From: Paracoccus aminovorans
GTDB taxonomy: Bacteria > Pseudomonadota > Alphaproteobacteria > Rhodobacterales > Rhodobacteraceae
Assembly (NCBI RefSeq): GCF_900005615.1
Contig: NZ_LN832559.1
Coordinates: 1,704,837-1,768,836 of the forward strand
Reading direction: 5' to 3'
DNA length: 64,000 bases
The translations under genes were made by a program, and so were the position numbers. Below the pieces are notes generated by a model that was not told the DNA's origin, ran no database searches, and saw only the letters and a program-made list of their open reading frames with translations. Of the stretch, positions 29,214-36,821 are shown in pieces (the stretch's first letter is position 1; the number at the start of each line of letters is the position of its first letter).

Positions 29214-29262
29214 CGGCACCTCGTCTTGCCCTGCCCGGAACTCGTCCTGATCCTTGCGCCCG

Positions 29263-29290
29263 ACTATATATCGCGGCTGCGGACTGACAA
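29263..29290 (-). promoter_or_regulatory. Sigma-70-type promoter of the HNH gene with overlapping palindrome
   Basis: On the minus strand TTGTCA (29285-29290) and TATAGT (29263-29268) are separated by 16 bp. The palindrome GGACT-GACA-AGTCC (29281-29294) covers the -35 element, suggesting a repressor site. The predicted transcript would begin about 40-45 bases before the HNH start codon. Confidence 0.55.
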
Positions 29291-29375
29291 GTCCCCGAAT
29301 ATATGCCCGCCGATCAAATAGCCGCGCGGGGTGACGGGGATATGACAGGCCGGGCCGCGGGCGCGCGCCGGGCCG

Positions 29376-29696
29376 TCAATGCGGCGAGGCGAACTTCAGC
29401 AAGAGCAGGCCCGACAGGATCAGCGCCGCCGCGATCAGCCGCAGCGGATCGGCGGATTCGCCCAGCACGACGATGCCGACCACAAAGGCGCCGACCGCGC
29501 CGATGCCGGTCCAGATCACATAGGCGGTGCCCAGCGGCAGGACCTTCATCGACATCGACAGGAACCAGACGCTGGCCAGCATGGCGACCAGGGTCACCAC
29601 GGCATAGCCCGGCCGGTTGAACCCTCCGGATTGTTTCATCGCGAAGGCCCAGACCACCTCCAGAACTCCCGCTATCATCAAATAGATCCACGCCAT
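29376..29696 (-). CDS. sugE: SMR-family transporter SugE/Gdx
   Basis: 106-residue four-helix small multidrug resistance protein. The essential glutamate is E13 in MIAGVLEVVWAFAMKQSGGF; the WAFAMKQSGGF segment is typical of the SugE/Gdx subgroup, known to export guanidinium against protons, rather than of EmrE. The ATG at 29694-29696 opens directly into the first helix; an upstream in-frame start would lie in the divergent promoter region. No guanidine riboswitch is recognisable in the 64 bp before it. Confidence 0.92.
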   Translation of the reverse strand: MAWIYLMIAGVLEVVWAFAMKQSGGFNRPGYAVVTLVAMLASVWFLSMSMKVLPLGTAYVIWTGIGAVGAFVVGIVVLGESADPLRLIAAALILSGLLLLKFASPH

Positions 29697-29760
29697 GCCG
29701 TTCCTCCCTTTTTCTTGCCGGCTCTGGCCGGGTCCGGGAATTACTGGCAAGATGGCAGGC

Positions 29761-30180
29761 ATGACGCAACCGCCTTCCTTGATCGGCACCCTGGAATCAG
29801 CACTTTATGCTGAGGACCTGGACGGGGCCGCCCGTTTCTGGACCGGTGTGATCGGCCTGTCAGAGATCGCGCGCGTGCCCGGCCGGCACGTGTTCTTCCG
29901 CTGCGGGACGCAGGTGCTGCTGGTGTTTCGCGCCAGCGCCACGCGCATCCCGCCCAAGCCCGATGCACGCCTGCCGGTGCCGCCCCATGGCAGCGAGGGT
30001 CCGGGGCATTTCTGCATCGCCGCCCGGCCCGACAGCCTAGACGCCTGGCGCGCGCATCTGGAAGCGTCGGAGGTGGAGATCGAGGCCGATTTCACCTGGC
30101 CCCAAGGTGGCCGGTCGCTGTATTTCCGCGACCCGGCCGGTAATTCCATCGAGATCGCCGATCCGGCGATCTGGGACTGA
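29761..30180 (+). CDS. VOC-superfamily (glyoxalase/bleomycin resistance-like) protein
   Basis: 139 residues forming one vicinal-oxygen-chelate domain: LESALYAEDLDGAARFWTGV starts the first beta-alpha-beta unit, HFCIAARPDSLDAWRAHL the second, and SLYFRDPAGNSIEIADPAIW is the usual terminal metal-ligand strand. The metal-dependent activity is not identifiable. It is divergent from sugE with only 64 bp between them. Confidence 0.85.
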   Translation: MTQPPSLIGTLESALYAEDLDGAARFWTGVIGLSEIARVPGRHVFFRCGTQVLLVFRASATRIPPKPDARLPVPPHGSEGPGHFCIAARPDSLDAWRAHLEASEVEIEADFTWPQGGRSLYFRDPAGNSIEIADPAIWD

Positions 30181-30196
30181 CGGCGGGGGCTGCGGT

Positions 30197-30304
30197 TCAG
30201 CGCCGGGCGCGAACGGCCACGCGCTGCGGCCGTGGTGCCAGCAGATGCGAGATCGCCATGCCGGCCGGGATCAAGGCGAAAGCGGTCATCCAGAACAGGG
30301 TCAT
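30197..30304 (-). CDS. Possible 35-residue hydrophobic peptide
   Basis: The reading frame MTLFWMTAFALIPAGMAISH plus an arginine-rich tail (RPQRVAVRARR) has a strong ribosome-binding site, GAGGAG, 6 bases upstream of ATG 30302-30304. One membrane helix followed by positive charges is typical of single-pass small proteins. It lies between two unrelated genes, 75 bp after the start of the esterase end. No family is recognised. Confidence 0.45.
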   Translation of the reverse strand: MTLFWMTAFALIPAGMAISHLLAPRPQRVAVRARR

Positions 30305-30379
30305 GGGATTCTCCTCGTCTTTTCCCTATTGAAGGTAGGGTCCGGCGCCGCTTTCGCAAGGGCGAAATCGTTCAAAGGC

Positions 30380-31039
30380 TCAGGACCCGGCGGCAAGCCG
30401 CTCCTTCAGGAAGGCCAGCGCCACCGACAGACCGTCGGGCGAAATGCCGTGGCCGGTGCCCTTCATCACATGGCCATAGACGGTGAACCCCGCGTCCTGC
30501 AGCGCCTCGCCGGCGATGCCCATGCTCTCGAAGGGCACCACCGGATCCTGATCGCCATGGATCAGCAGCACCGGCGGCTTGGTCCTTACCTCGGCGGCCT
30601 TTTCGGGTTCCAATAGCCGGCCGGAGAAGCCGACCACGCCCGCCAGCTCGGGCGCGCGCTGCGGCGCCACCGCCAGCGCCATCATCGTGCCCTGCGAAAA
30701 CCCGACCAGCGCCAGCCGGTCGGGCGTCACGCCCTCATCCGCCAGCACCGTGTCGAGAAAGGCGTTGACGTCGTCGAAGGACTGCGCAGCCGAGGCGCGC
30801 GCCTGCTCTTCGCTGGACCCGTCCATCCAGGGGATCGGAAACCACTGGTAGCCCATGGGATTGTTGACGCAGGGCTCGGGCGCATTCGGGGCATAGAAGG
30901 CGGTGCCGGGCAGATGCGGCGCCAGCGGATCGGCCAGCCCCAGCAGGTCGGCGCCGTCCGCGCCGTAACCATGCAGGAACACCACGACGGAATCGGCCTT
31001 TTGCGGACCCCTGCGTTCGGATTTCAACTCGCGCGGCAT
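30380..31039 (-). CDS. Alpha/beta-hydrolase of the phospholipase/carboxylesterase family
   Basis: 219 residues of the YpfH/carboxylesterase-2 type. The nucleophile elbow is LVGFSQGTMM (S115), the acid lies in LIHGDQDPVVPFE and the histidine in GTGHGISPDG; HGYGADGADL forms the oxyanion loop. Soluble, no signal peptide. The start ATG 31037-31039 follows AGGGGGGACGAG. It lies 10 bp after the AlkA-like gene and is probably co-transcribed. Confidence 0.92.
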   Translation of the reverse strand: MPRELKSERRGPQKADSVVVFLHGYGADGADLLGLADPLAPHLPGTAFYAPNAPEPCVNNPMGYQWFPIPWMDGSSEEQARASAAQSFDDVNAFLDTVLADEGVTPDRLALVGFSQGTMMALAVAPQRAPELAGVVGFSGRLLEPEKAAEVRTKPPVLLIHGDQDPVVPFESMGIAGEALQDAGFTVYGHVMKGTGHGISPDGLSVALAFLKERLAAGS

Positions 31040-31049
31040 CTCGTCCCCC

Positions 31050-31673
31050 CTAGCGGACGCCCTCGCGCCCTTTCGCGACCCGGTAATAGGCCCAGAGCGC
31101 CCGGGCCGCAACCGCGCGCCAGGGCCGCCACGGCTCGGCCAGCGCGGTCAGCGCCGCCGGTCCCGGCCGCCCGGGCAGGGCATAAAGCAGCCGCGCCGCC
31201 TCGGCCAGCGCCAGGTCGCCGGCGGCAAAGACATCCGGCCGTCCCAGCGCGAATTTCAGATAGATCTCGGCCGTCCAGCGCCCGATTCCCGGCAGCGCGG
31301 TCAGCACCGCCACCGCCTGATCGTCGGGCAGCGCGCGCAGGCCCGGCCAGTCCACCCGTGCCGCCGCGATGCCGCGCAGCGTGCGGGCCTTGGGCCGCGA
31401 CAGGCCCACGGCCCGCAGCGCCTCGTCGTTCGCCGCCGCGATCCCGGCCTCTTCGGCAAGCCCCGCCGAAGCCATGCGCCCCCCGATGGCCGAGGCCGCC
31501 GCCGTCGAAATCTGCTGCGCCACCACCGCGTCGCGAATCGCCGCGAATCCCTCGGGCCAGCGCCGCAGCGGCAGAGGCAGCAGCGCCGGCAGCTCCCGCG
31601 CCCAGACCGGGCAGACCCGAATCAGATGCGCCGCGCCCTCCTCCAGGTCGGCGGGGTCGCGGATCTCGCGCAT
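31050..31673 (-). CDS. DNA-3-methyladenine glycosylase II (AlkA-like, HhH-GPD)
   Basis: 207-residue DNA base-excision glycosylase. The helix-hairpin-helix and catalytic aspartate are seen in ALPGIGRWTAEIYLKFALGR followed by PDVFAAGDLAL (D153). VAQQISTAAASAIGGRM is the conserved substrate-binding helix. It lacks the N-terminal domain of E. coli AlkA, as is usual for the short class. Its start overlaps the GntR stop by 4 bases. Confidence 0.92.
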   Translation of the reverse strand: MREIRDPADLEEGAAHLIRVCPVWARELPALLPLPLRRWPEGFAAIRDAVVAQQISTAAASAIGGRMASAGLAEEAGIAAANDEALRAVGLSRPKARTLRGIAAARVDWPGLRALPDDQAVAVLTALPGIGRWTAEIYLKFALGRPDVFAAGDLALAEAARLLYALPGRPGPAALTALAEPWRPWRAVAARALWAYYRVAKGREGVR

Positions 31674-32308
31674 CAGATCTGGTCCTCGCCCCCCAGATGC
31701 GCCTCTTCCTTGAGCCGGGTCTCGAAGGCCATCGAGATGTGATGGCGCAGCGCCTGTTCGGCCGCCGCCTCGTCGCGCCGCGAGATGGCGTCGACGATCG
31801 CCTGATGCTCCTCAAGCGAGATCGCGTCGCGGCCCTTGGCGGCCAGCGTGGTGCGCGCCATCAGCGCCATGCTGCGATGCACCAGGTCCAGCTGCTGCAC
31901 CAGGTAGCGGTTGTGCGAGGCCAGATGCAGCTGATGGTGGAAGCGGCGGTTGGTCCGCGCCAGCAGCTGCGGATCGCCCAGGATCCTGCGGTCGTCCTCG
32001 ACCATGTCGGCCAGCACGCGGATTTCCTCGGGCGTGGCGTGGCGGGCGGCCAGCCGCGCGGCCAGCGCCTCCAGCTCGGCGCGCACGGTGTAAAGCTCGG
32101 CCAGCTGGTTGTGGTCCAGCGTGGCGACGATCAGGCTGCGGCCGTCGCGCTTGAGCATCGACTGCGTTTCCAGCCGCTGCAGCGCCTCGCGCACCGGGGT
32201 GCGGCTGACGCCGAAACGCTCGGCCAGTTCGGATTCGACCAGACGGTCGCCAGGGCGGTAACTGCCGCTGTCGATGGCGGAGAGGATCAGCGAATAGGCG
32301 TCTTTCAT
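31673..32308 (-). CDS. GntR-family regulator (FadR subfamily, FCD domain)
   Basis: 211 residues. Winged helix-turn-helix at residues about 5-65 (RLVESELAERFGVSRTPVRE, ALQRLETQSML) and a C-terminal all-helical FCD ligand domain with putative metal-binding histidines (FHHQLHLASHN, LRHHISMAF). It is translationally coupled to the AlkA-like gene, so regulation of a DNA repair/esterase operon or of the divergent HAD phosphatase is possible; the ligand is unknown. Confidence 0.9.
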   Translation of the reverse strand: MKDAYSLILSAIDSGSYRPGDRLVESELAERFGVSRTPVREALQRLETQSMLKRDGRSLIVATLDHNQLAELYTVRAELEALAARLAARHATPEEIRVLADMVEDDRRILGDPQLLARTNRRFHHQLHLASHNRYLVQQLDLVHRSMALMARTTLAAKGRDAISLEEHQAIVDAISRRDEAAAEQALRHHISMAFETRLKEEAHLGGEDQI

Positions 32309-32372
32309 GGCCGCACGATTCCCGCTTGCCGCGGCGATTGCAAGCGCGATGCCGCCGGTCTAGGCAGGGGCC

Positions 32373-33059
32373 ATGGATTTTCGGCATGTCACCACCTGGA
32401 TCTTCGATCTGGACAACACCCTTTACGCGCCCGAGGTGCAGCTCTTCGCGCAGATCGAGCGGCGGATGACCGCCTATGTCATGCGCGCGCTCGGCGTGAC
32501 CGAGCCCGAGGCCCATCGGCTGCGCAAGCACTACTGGCGCGAGCACGGCACCACCCTGGCCGGGCTGATGGCCGAGCATGGCGTCGAGCCCCTGCCCTAT
32601 CTGCGCGACGTCCACGACATCGACTTCTCGGTGCTGACCCCCGATCCCGACCTGGCGGCGCGGATCCGCGCCCTGCCCGGCCGCAAGATCGTGCACACCA
32701 ATGCCGACAGCGCCTATGCGGCGCGGGTGCTGGAACATCGCGGGCTGATGGTCTTCGACGCGATCCATGGCGTGGAAGAGGTCGATTTCCACCCCAAGCC
32801 CGATGCGCGCGCTTATGCCGCAGTGCTGGCGGCCGAGGGCTTCGATCCGACCCGCGCCGCCATGTTCGAGGACGACCCCAGGAACCTCGCCGTGCCGCAT
32901 CGGCTGGGAATGCGAACGATTCTGGTGGGTTGCGGCCGCCACGGGCCGGACGAACTGGCCCAGGACCGCCCGCACGATCCCCATGTTCAGCATCATACCC
33001 TGGACCTCTGCGCCTTCCTGGGCGGACTTGCCCCGGACGGCCGGCGCGATATGATCTGA
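32373..33059 (+). CDS. HAD-family pyrimidine 5'-nucleotidase-like phosphatase
   Basis: 228 residues. HAD motif I is WIFDLDNTLYAPE (nucleophile D12, acid D14), motif II HTNADSAYA, motif III lysine in HPKPDARAYA, and motif IV FEDDPRNLAVP. The four-helix cap after motif I fits the Sdt1/pyrimidine 5'-nucleotidase group. It is divergent from the GntR gene with a 64-bp shared promoter region. Confidence 0.9.
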   Translation: MDFRHVTTWIFDLDNTLYAPEVQLFAQIERRMTAYVMRALGVTEPEAHRLRKHYWREHGTTLAGLMAEHGVEPLPYLRDVHDIDFSVLTPDPDLAARIRALPGRKIVHTNADSAYAARVLEHRGLMVFDAIHGVEEVDFHPKPDARAYAAVLAAEGFDPTRAAMFEDDPRNLAVPHRLGMRTILVGCGRHGPDELAQDRPHDPHVQHHTLDLCAFLGGLAPDGRRDMI

Positions 33060-33099
33060 ACTGCCGACAGGACCAAGCAGCCAGCCTAAGGAACGCGCC

Positions 33100-33291
33100 A
33101 TGTCCGATACCCCCGCCGACGAACGCGCCGAAACGCGCACCGCCCGCTTCCTCTTCGTCTTCGCGCTTCTGGTCGTGGCCGCGGCCGTCGTCGGCTTCCT
33201 GCTGTGGGGCCTGCCGGCGCTGGCGATGCTGGGCCTGGCCGCGACGGTGCTGGTCTATGGCATGCTCGCCGCCTATGCGGCGGGATTCTGA
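33100..33291 (+). CDS. Small membrane protein, unknown function
   Basis: 63 residues: an acidic soluble N-terminus (MSDTPADERAETRTARF) and two hydrophobic helices (FVFALLVVAAAVVGFLLWGL and ALAMLGLAATVLVYGML). TAAGGA lies 8 bases ahead of the ATG. It sits between the HAD phosphatase and ubiH on the same strand with short gaps (40 and 27 bp), so probably belongs to that transcript. Confidence 0.75.
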   Translation: MSDTPADERAETRTARFLFVFALLVVAAAVVGFLLWGLPALAMLGLAATVLVYGMLAAYAAGF

Positions 33292-33318
33292 CCCGTTCCA
33301 TCCCGAAAGAGACGCCCG

Positions 33319-34509
33319 ATGCGGATCGAAGATACCGAGATCCTGGTCTCCGGCGGCGGCATCGCCGGGCTGATCGCCGCGGCCGCCTTCGGCAGCGCCG
33401 GCCATGCCGTGACCTGCGTCGATCCGGCGCTGCCAGTGACGGACGAGGCGGCGGCGGGTGCCGACCTGCGCAGCACCGCCTTCCTGCATCCCTCGGTCGC
33501 GGTGCTGTCGGCGGCGGGTCTGTGGGACCGGCTCGCGCCCCATGCCACCGCGCTGCAGGTGATGCGGATCATCGACGCCGGCGGGACGCTGCCGCAGGCG
33601 CGGCTGACCCGCGATTTCGATGCCGCCGAGATCTCGGACCAGCCCTTCGGCTGGAACCTGCCGAACTGGCTGTTGAAACGGGAAATCTCGGCCCGGCTCG
33701 CCAACCTGCAGAACGTCCGTTTCCTGCCCGGCACCGGCACCGCAGACCTGCTGGTGCGCGACAGCGAGGCCCTGGCCACGCTCACCGACGGCAGCCGCAT
33801 CCGCGCCCGCCTGGTGATCGGCGCCGACGGCCGCCATTCCCCGGTCCGCGAGGCGTTGGGCATCGGCACCCGCACGCTGCGCTATGGTCAAAAGGCGCTC
33901 GCCTTCGCCGTCACCCACGCCCGGCCGCATGAGAACGTCTCGACCGAGATCCACCGCTCGGGCGGCCCCTTCACGCTGGTGCCGCTGCCGGACCGCGACG
34001 GCAAGCCCTCCTCGGCCGTGGTCTGGATGGAGCGCGGCCCCGAAACCGCCCGGCTGTGCGCCCTGCCGCGCGAGGATTTCGAGGCCGAACTGAACCGCCG
34101 CTCGGCCGGCGTGCTCGGTCATTTGACCCAGGCCACGCGGCTGACGGAATGGCCGATCATCAGCCAGATCGCCGACCGCTTCACCGGCCCGCGCACGGCC
34201 CTGATCGCCGAGGCCGCCCACGTCGTGCCGCCGATCGGCGCGCAGGGGCTGAACATGAGCCTGGCCGACCTCGCCGCGCTGGTCGAACTCTCGGCCGGCG
34301 ATCCGGGTAGCGCGTCGTCCCTTGCCGCCTACGAAACCCGCCGCCGCCCCGAGGCGCTGGCCCGGCTGATCGGCATCGACGCGCTGAACCGCGCCAGCAT
34401 GATCTCGGCCCGCCCCTTGCGCGACCTGCGTGCCGTGGCCCTGGGCGGGCTCTACGCCGTCGCGCCGGTGCGCCGCATCATGATGCGGGCCGGTCTGGGC
34501 GTGAACTGA
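33319..34509 (+). CDS. ubiH: FAD-dependent ubiquinone biosynthesis monooxygenase (UbiH/UbiF/Coq6 family)
   Basis: 396-residue flavin hydroxylase. The dinucleotide fold is ILVSGGGIAGLIAAAAFGSA, the ADGRHSPVRE segment is the conserved DG motif (IGADGRHS), and AEAAHVVPPIGAQGLNMSLA is the second FAD-binding motif typical of the UbiH/Coq6 family. The reaction is one of the ring hydroxylations of ubiquinone synthesis; which carbon is modified cannot be decided because alphaproteobacterial members (UbiL, UbiM, UbiH) have overlapping specificities. A long inverted repeat begins 2 bases after the stop. Confidence 0.88.
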   Translation: MRIEDTEILVSGGGIAGLIAAAAFGSAGHAVTCVDPALPVTDEAAAGADLRSTAFLHPSVAVLSAAGLWDRLAPHATALQVMRIIDAGGTLPQARLTRDFDAAEISDQPFGWNLPNWLLKREISARLANLQNVRFLPGTGTADLLVRDSEALATLTDGSRIRARLVIGADGRHSPVREALGIGTRTLRYGQKALAFAVTHARPHENVSTEIHRSGGPFTLVPLPDRDGKPSSAVVWMERGPETARLCALPREDFEAELNRRSAGVLGHLTQATRLTEWPIISQIADRFTGPRTALIAEAAHVVPPIGAQGLNMSLADLAALVELSAGDPGSASSLAAYETRRRPEALARLIGIDALNRASMISARPLRDLRAVALGGLYAVAPVRRIMMRAGLGVN

Positions 34510-34511
34510 GC

Positions 34512-34601
34512 GGCTTTCCGTTTTCCAAATACCCGTCTTGCAACCGGCCCGGCGACCGCGTTGATGGCACGGTCACAGGGGTATTTGAAAAACGGAAAGC
34601 C
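34512..34601. repeat. Long inverted repeat after ubiH (GTATTTGG repeat family)
   Basis: Two 23-base arms, 34512-34534 and 34579-34601, are complementary at 22 of 23 positions. Within the 44-base centre a second stem, GACCG / CGGTC, can form. Arms read outward as GGGTATTTG followed by GAAAACGGAAAGCC. Related single copies occur after uvrB (43936-43960) and proS (54282-54379), always within about 60 bases of a stop codon. It could act as a bidirectional transcription end or be a REP/MITE-like dispersed element. Confidence 0.75.
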
Positions 34602-34650
34602 CATCCGGCGCCCCATGGCATCCGTCGCCGCGATCTGCCACATATCCCGC

Positions 34651-36015
34651 ATGGCCAAACCGATCACCGCCTTTACCTGCACCGCCTGCGGCGCGAGCCA
34701 CCGGAAATGGTCCGGCAAGTGCGACGCCTGCGGCGCCTGGAACACCATCGTCGAGGAGGCGCCGCTCAGCCAGGGGCCGGGGCGCGGCCTCGGCACGCGC
34801 AAGGGCAAGACCATCCCGCTTTCGGATCTTGCCACGCAGGAGGCACCGCCGCCGCGCGCCACCTCGGGCATCGCCGAACTCGACCGGGTGCTGGGCGGCG
34901 GGCTGGTGCCCGGCTCGGCCATCCTGGTCGGCGGCGATCCGGGCATCGGCAAGTCCACCCTGCTGCTCCAGGCCGCCAGCGCCTTCGCCCGCTCGGGCCG
35001 CAGCGCGATCTACGTCTCGGGCGAGGAAGCCTCGGCGCAGGTCAGGATGCGGGCGCAGCGCCTGGGGCTTGGCGACGCGCCGGTGCGGCTGGGGGCCGAG
35101 ACCGCGCTGCGCGACATCCTGACCACGCTCGATGCCGAGCGTCCGGACGTCGCGGTGATCGATTCGATCCAGACGCTCTGGTCGGATCAGATCGAGGCCG
35201 CGCCAGGCTCGGTGGCGCAGGTGCGCACCGCCGCGCATGAACTGGTGGCCTTCGCCAAGCGGCGCGGCACCGCCGTGATCCTCGTCGGCCATGTCACCAA
35301 GGAGGGCCAGATCGCTGGCCCGCGCGTGGTCGAGCATATGGTCGATACCGTGCTGTATTTCGAGGGCGAGCGCGGCCACCAGTTCCGCATCCTGCGCGCC
35401 CACAAGAACCGTTTCGGTCCCGCCGACGAGATCGGCGTCTTCGAGATGACCGGCGGCGGACTGTCCGAGGTCGCGAACCCTTCGGCGCTGTTCCTGTCCG
35501 AGCGTGGCGAGCCGACGCCCGGCTCGGCGGTCTTTGCCGGCATCGAGGGCACCCGCCCGGTGCTGACCGAAGTCCAGGCCTTGGTCGCGCCCTCGACATT
35601 GGCAAGTCCCCGCCGAACCGTGGTCGGGCTCGACGGGGGGCGGGTCTCGACCATCCTGGCCGTGCTTGAGGCGCGCTGCGGCATTCCCTTCGCCGGGCTC
35701 GACGTTTTCCTGAATGTTGCCGGGGGGATGCGGGTCAGCGAACCGGCCGCCGACCTTGCCATCGCCGCGGCGCTGCTCGGCGCGCGCGAGGACAGCGCCC
35801 TGCCCTCGGACTGCGTGCTTTTCGGCGAGATCAGCCTGTCGGGCGCGTTGCGTCCCGTCTCGCAGGCCGAAAACAGGTTGAAAGAGGCGCAGAAACTTGG
35901 TTTTTCACGGGCGATCCTGCCGTCGGCCACCAAGGTCGAGGGCGTGGCCGGGATGCGGATCGACCGCACCTCGGATCTGACAAGTTTCGTGGGCGAGACG
36001 TTCGGCGCCGGTTGA
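34651..36015 (+). CDS. radA: DNA repair protein RadA
   Basis: 454-residue RecA-like helicase that promotes branch migration in recombination. Zinc ribbon C10/C13/C24/C27 (TCTACGASHRKWSGKCDACG), Walker A GDPGIGKST, the RadA-specific KNRFGPADEIG motif, and a C-terminal Lon-protease-like domain. The start ATG 34651 (MAKPITAF) is the family start; the open frame upstream runs into the inverted repeat. Confidence 0.95.
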   Translation: MAKPITAFTCTACGASHRKWSGKCDACGAWNTIVEEAPLSQGPGRGLGTRKGKTIPLSDLATQEAPPPRATSGIAELDRVLGGGLVPGSAILVGGDPGIGKSTLLLQAASAFARSGRSAIYVSGEEASAQVRMRAQRLGLGDAPVRLGAETALRDILTTLDAERPDVAVIDSIQTLWSDQIEAAPGSVAQVRTAAHELVAFAKRRGTAVILVGHVTKEGQIAGPRVVEHMVDTVLYFEGERGHQFRILRAHKNRFGPADEIGVFEMTGGGLSEVANPSALFLSERGEPTPGSAVFAGIEGTRPVLTEVQALVAPSTLASPRRTVVGLDGGRVSTILAVLEARCGIPFAGLDVFLNVAGGMRVSEPAADLAIAAALLGAREDSALPSDCVLFGEISLSGALRPVSQAENRLKEAQKLGFSRAILPSATKVEGVAGMRIDRTSDLTSFVGETFGAG

Positions 36016-36070
36016 CGGCGCGGGCGAACTTGCCTCCAAACGCGGGCAGACCCGCGAAAGGGGCGTGGAA

Positions 36071-36688
36071 ATGGACGGTTTCACCATCATCGACGGCATT
36101 GTCGCCGCCGTGATCATCCTGTCGGCGATCCTCGCCTATGCGCGCGGCTTCGTGCGCGAATCGCTGGCGATCCTCGGCTGGATCGGCGCGGCGGTGCTGG
36201 CCTTCCTCTTCGCGCCGACGGTGCGGCCGATGGTGGCGCAGATCCCCGGGCTGAACAAGTTCCTGGCCGACAGTTGCGAGCTGGCCACCATCGCCGGCTT
36301 CGCCGCTGTCTTCGCGCTGGCGCTGGTGCTGTTTTCCATCATCACGCCGCTGTTCTCCTCGGTCGTGCAGCGTTCGGCCCTGGGCGGCGTGGACCAGGGC
36401 ATGGGCTTCCTGTTCGGGGTGGCGCGCGGCATCCTGCTGGTCGCCATCGCCTTCATCGTCTACGACCGCGTCATGGCCAGCCAGCCGGTCGCCATGGTCG
36501 AGAATTCGCGCTCGGCCCAGGTCTTCGAGCGCATGCGCGGCCAGATGGACCAGCAGATCCCGCAGGACGCGCCGGGCTGGGTCGTCAGCCGCTACGAGCA
36601 GCTGGTGCGCAGCTGCGCGCCCGGCGCCCAGCCCGTCGATGCCGCCACCCCGGCCCCCGCCCCGGCCGCCACGACCCCGGCGAATTAA
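36071..36688 (+). CDS. cvpA: CvpA family membrane protein
   Basis: 205 residues with four N-terminal membrane helices and a polar proline/alanine-rich C-terminus (DAATPAPAPAATTPAN). The CvpA signature IIDGIVAAVIILSAILAYAR GFVRE is split over residues about 7-32. In E. coli cvpA lies upstream of purF, as here (133-bp gap). ATG 36071 is preferred over GTG 36065 because GAAAGGGG is then 7 bases upstream. Confidence 0.9.
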   Translation: MDGFTIIDGIVAAVIILSAILAYARGFVRESLAILGWIGAAVLAFLFAPTVRPMVAQIPGLNKFLADSCELATIAGFAAVFALALVLFSIITPLFSSVVQRSALGGVDQGMGFLFGVARGILLVAIAFIVYDRVMASQPVAMVENSRSAQVFERMRGQMDQQIPQDAPGWVVSRYEQLVRSCAPGAQPVDAATPAPAPAATTPAN

Positions 36689-36821
36689 GGGAATATGCCC
36701 CTTTCGTGACATAAAATGCGCCCCCTCCTGCCGCTGGGGCGTGACTCCGACGGCCCGACACCCTAGATTGGCCACGAACGCTCCCTGTCCAGCCCCCGGA
36801 ATAGCCCCAAGAGTCTCGGTG

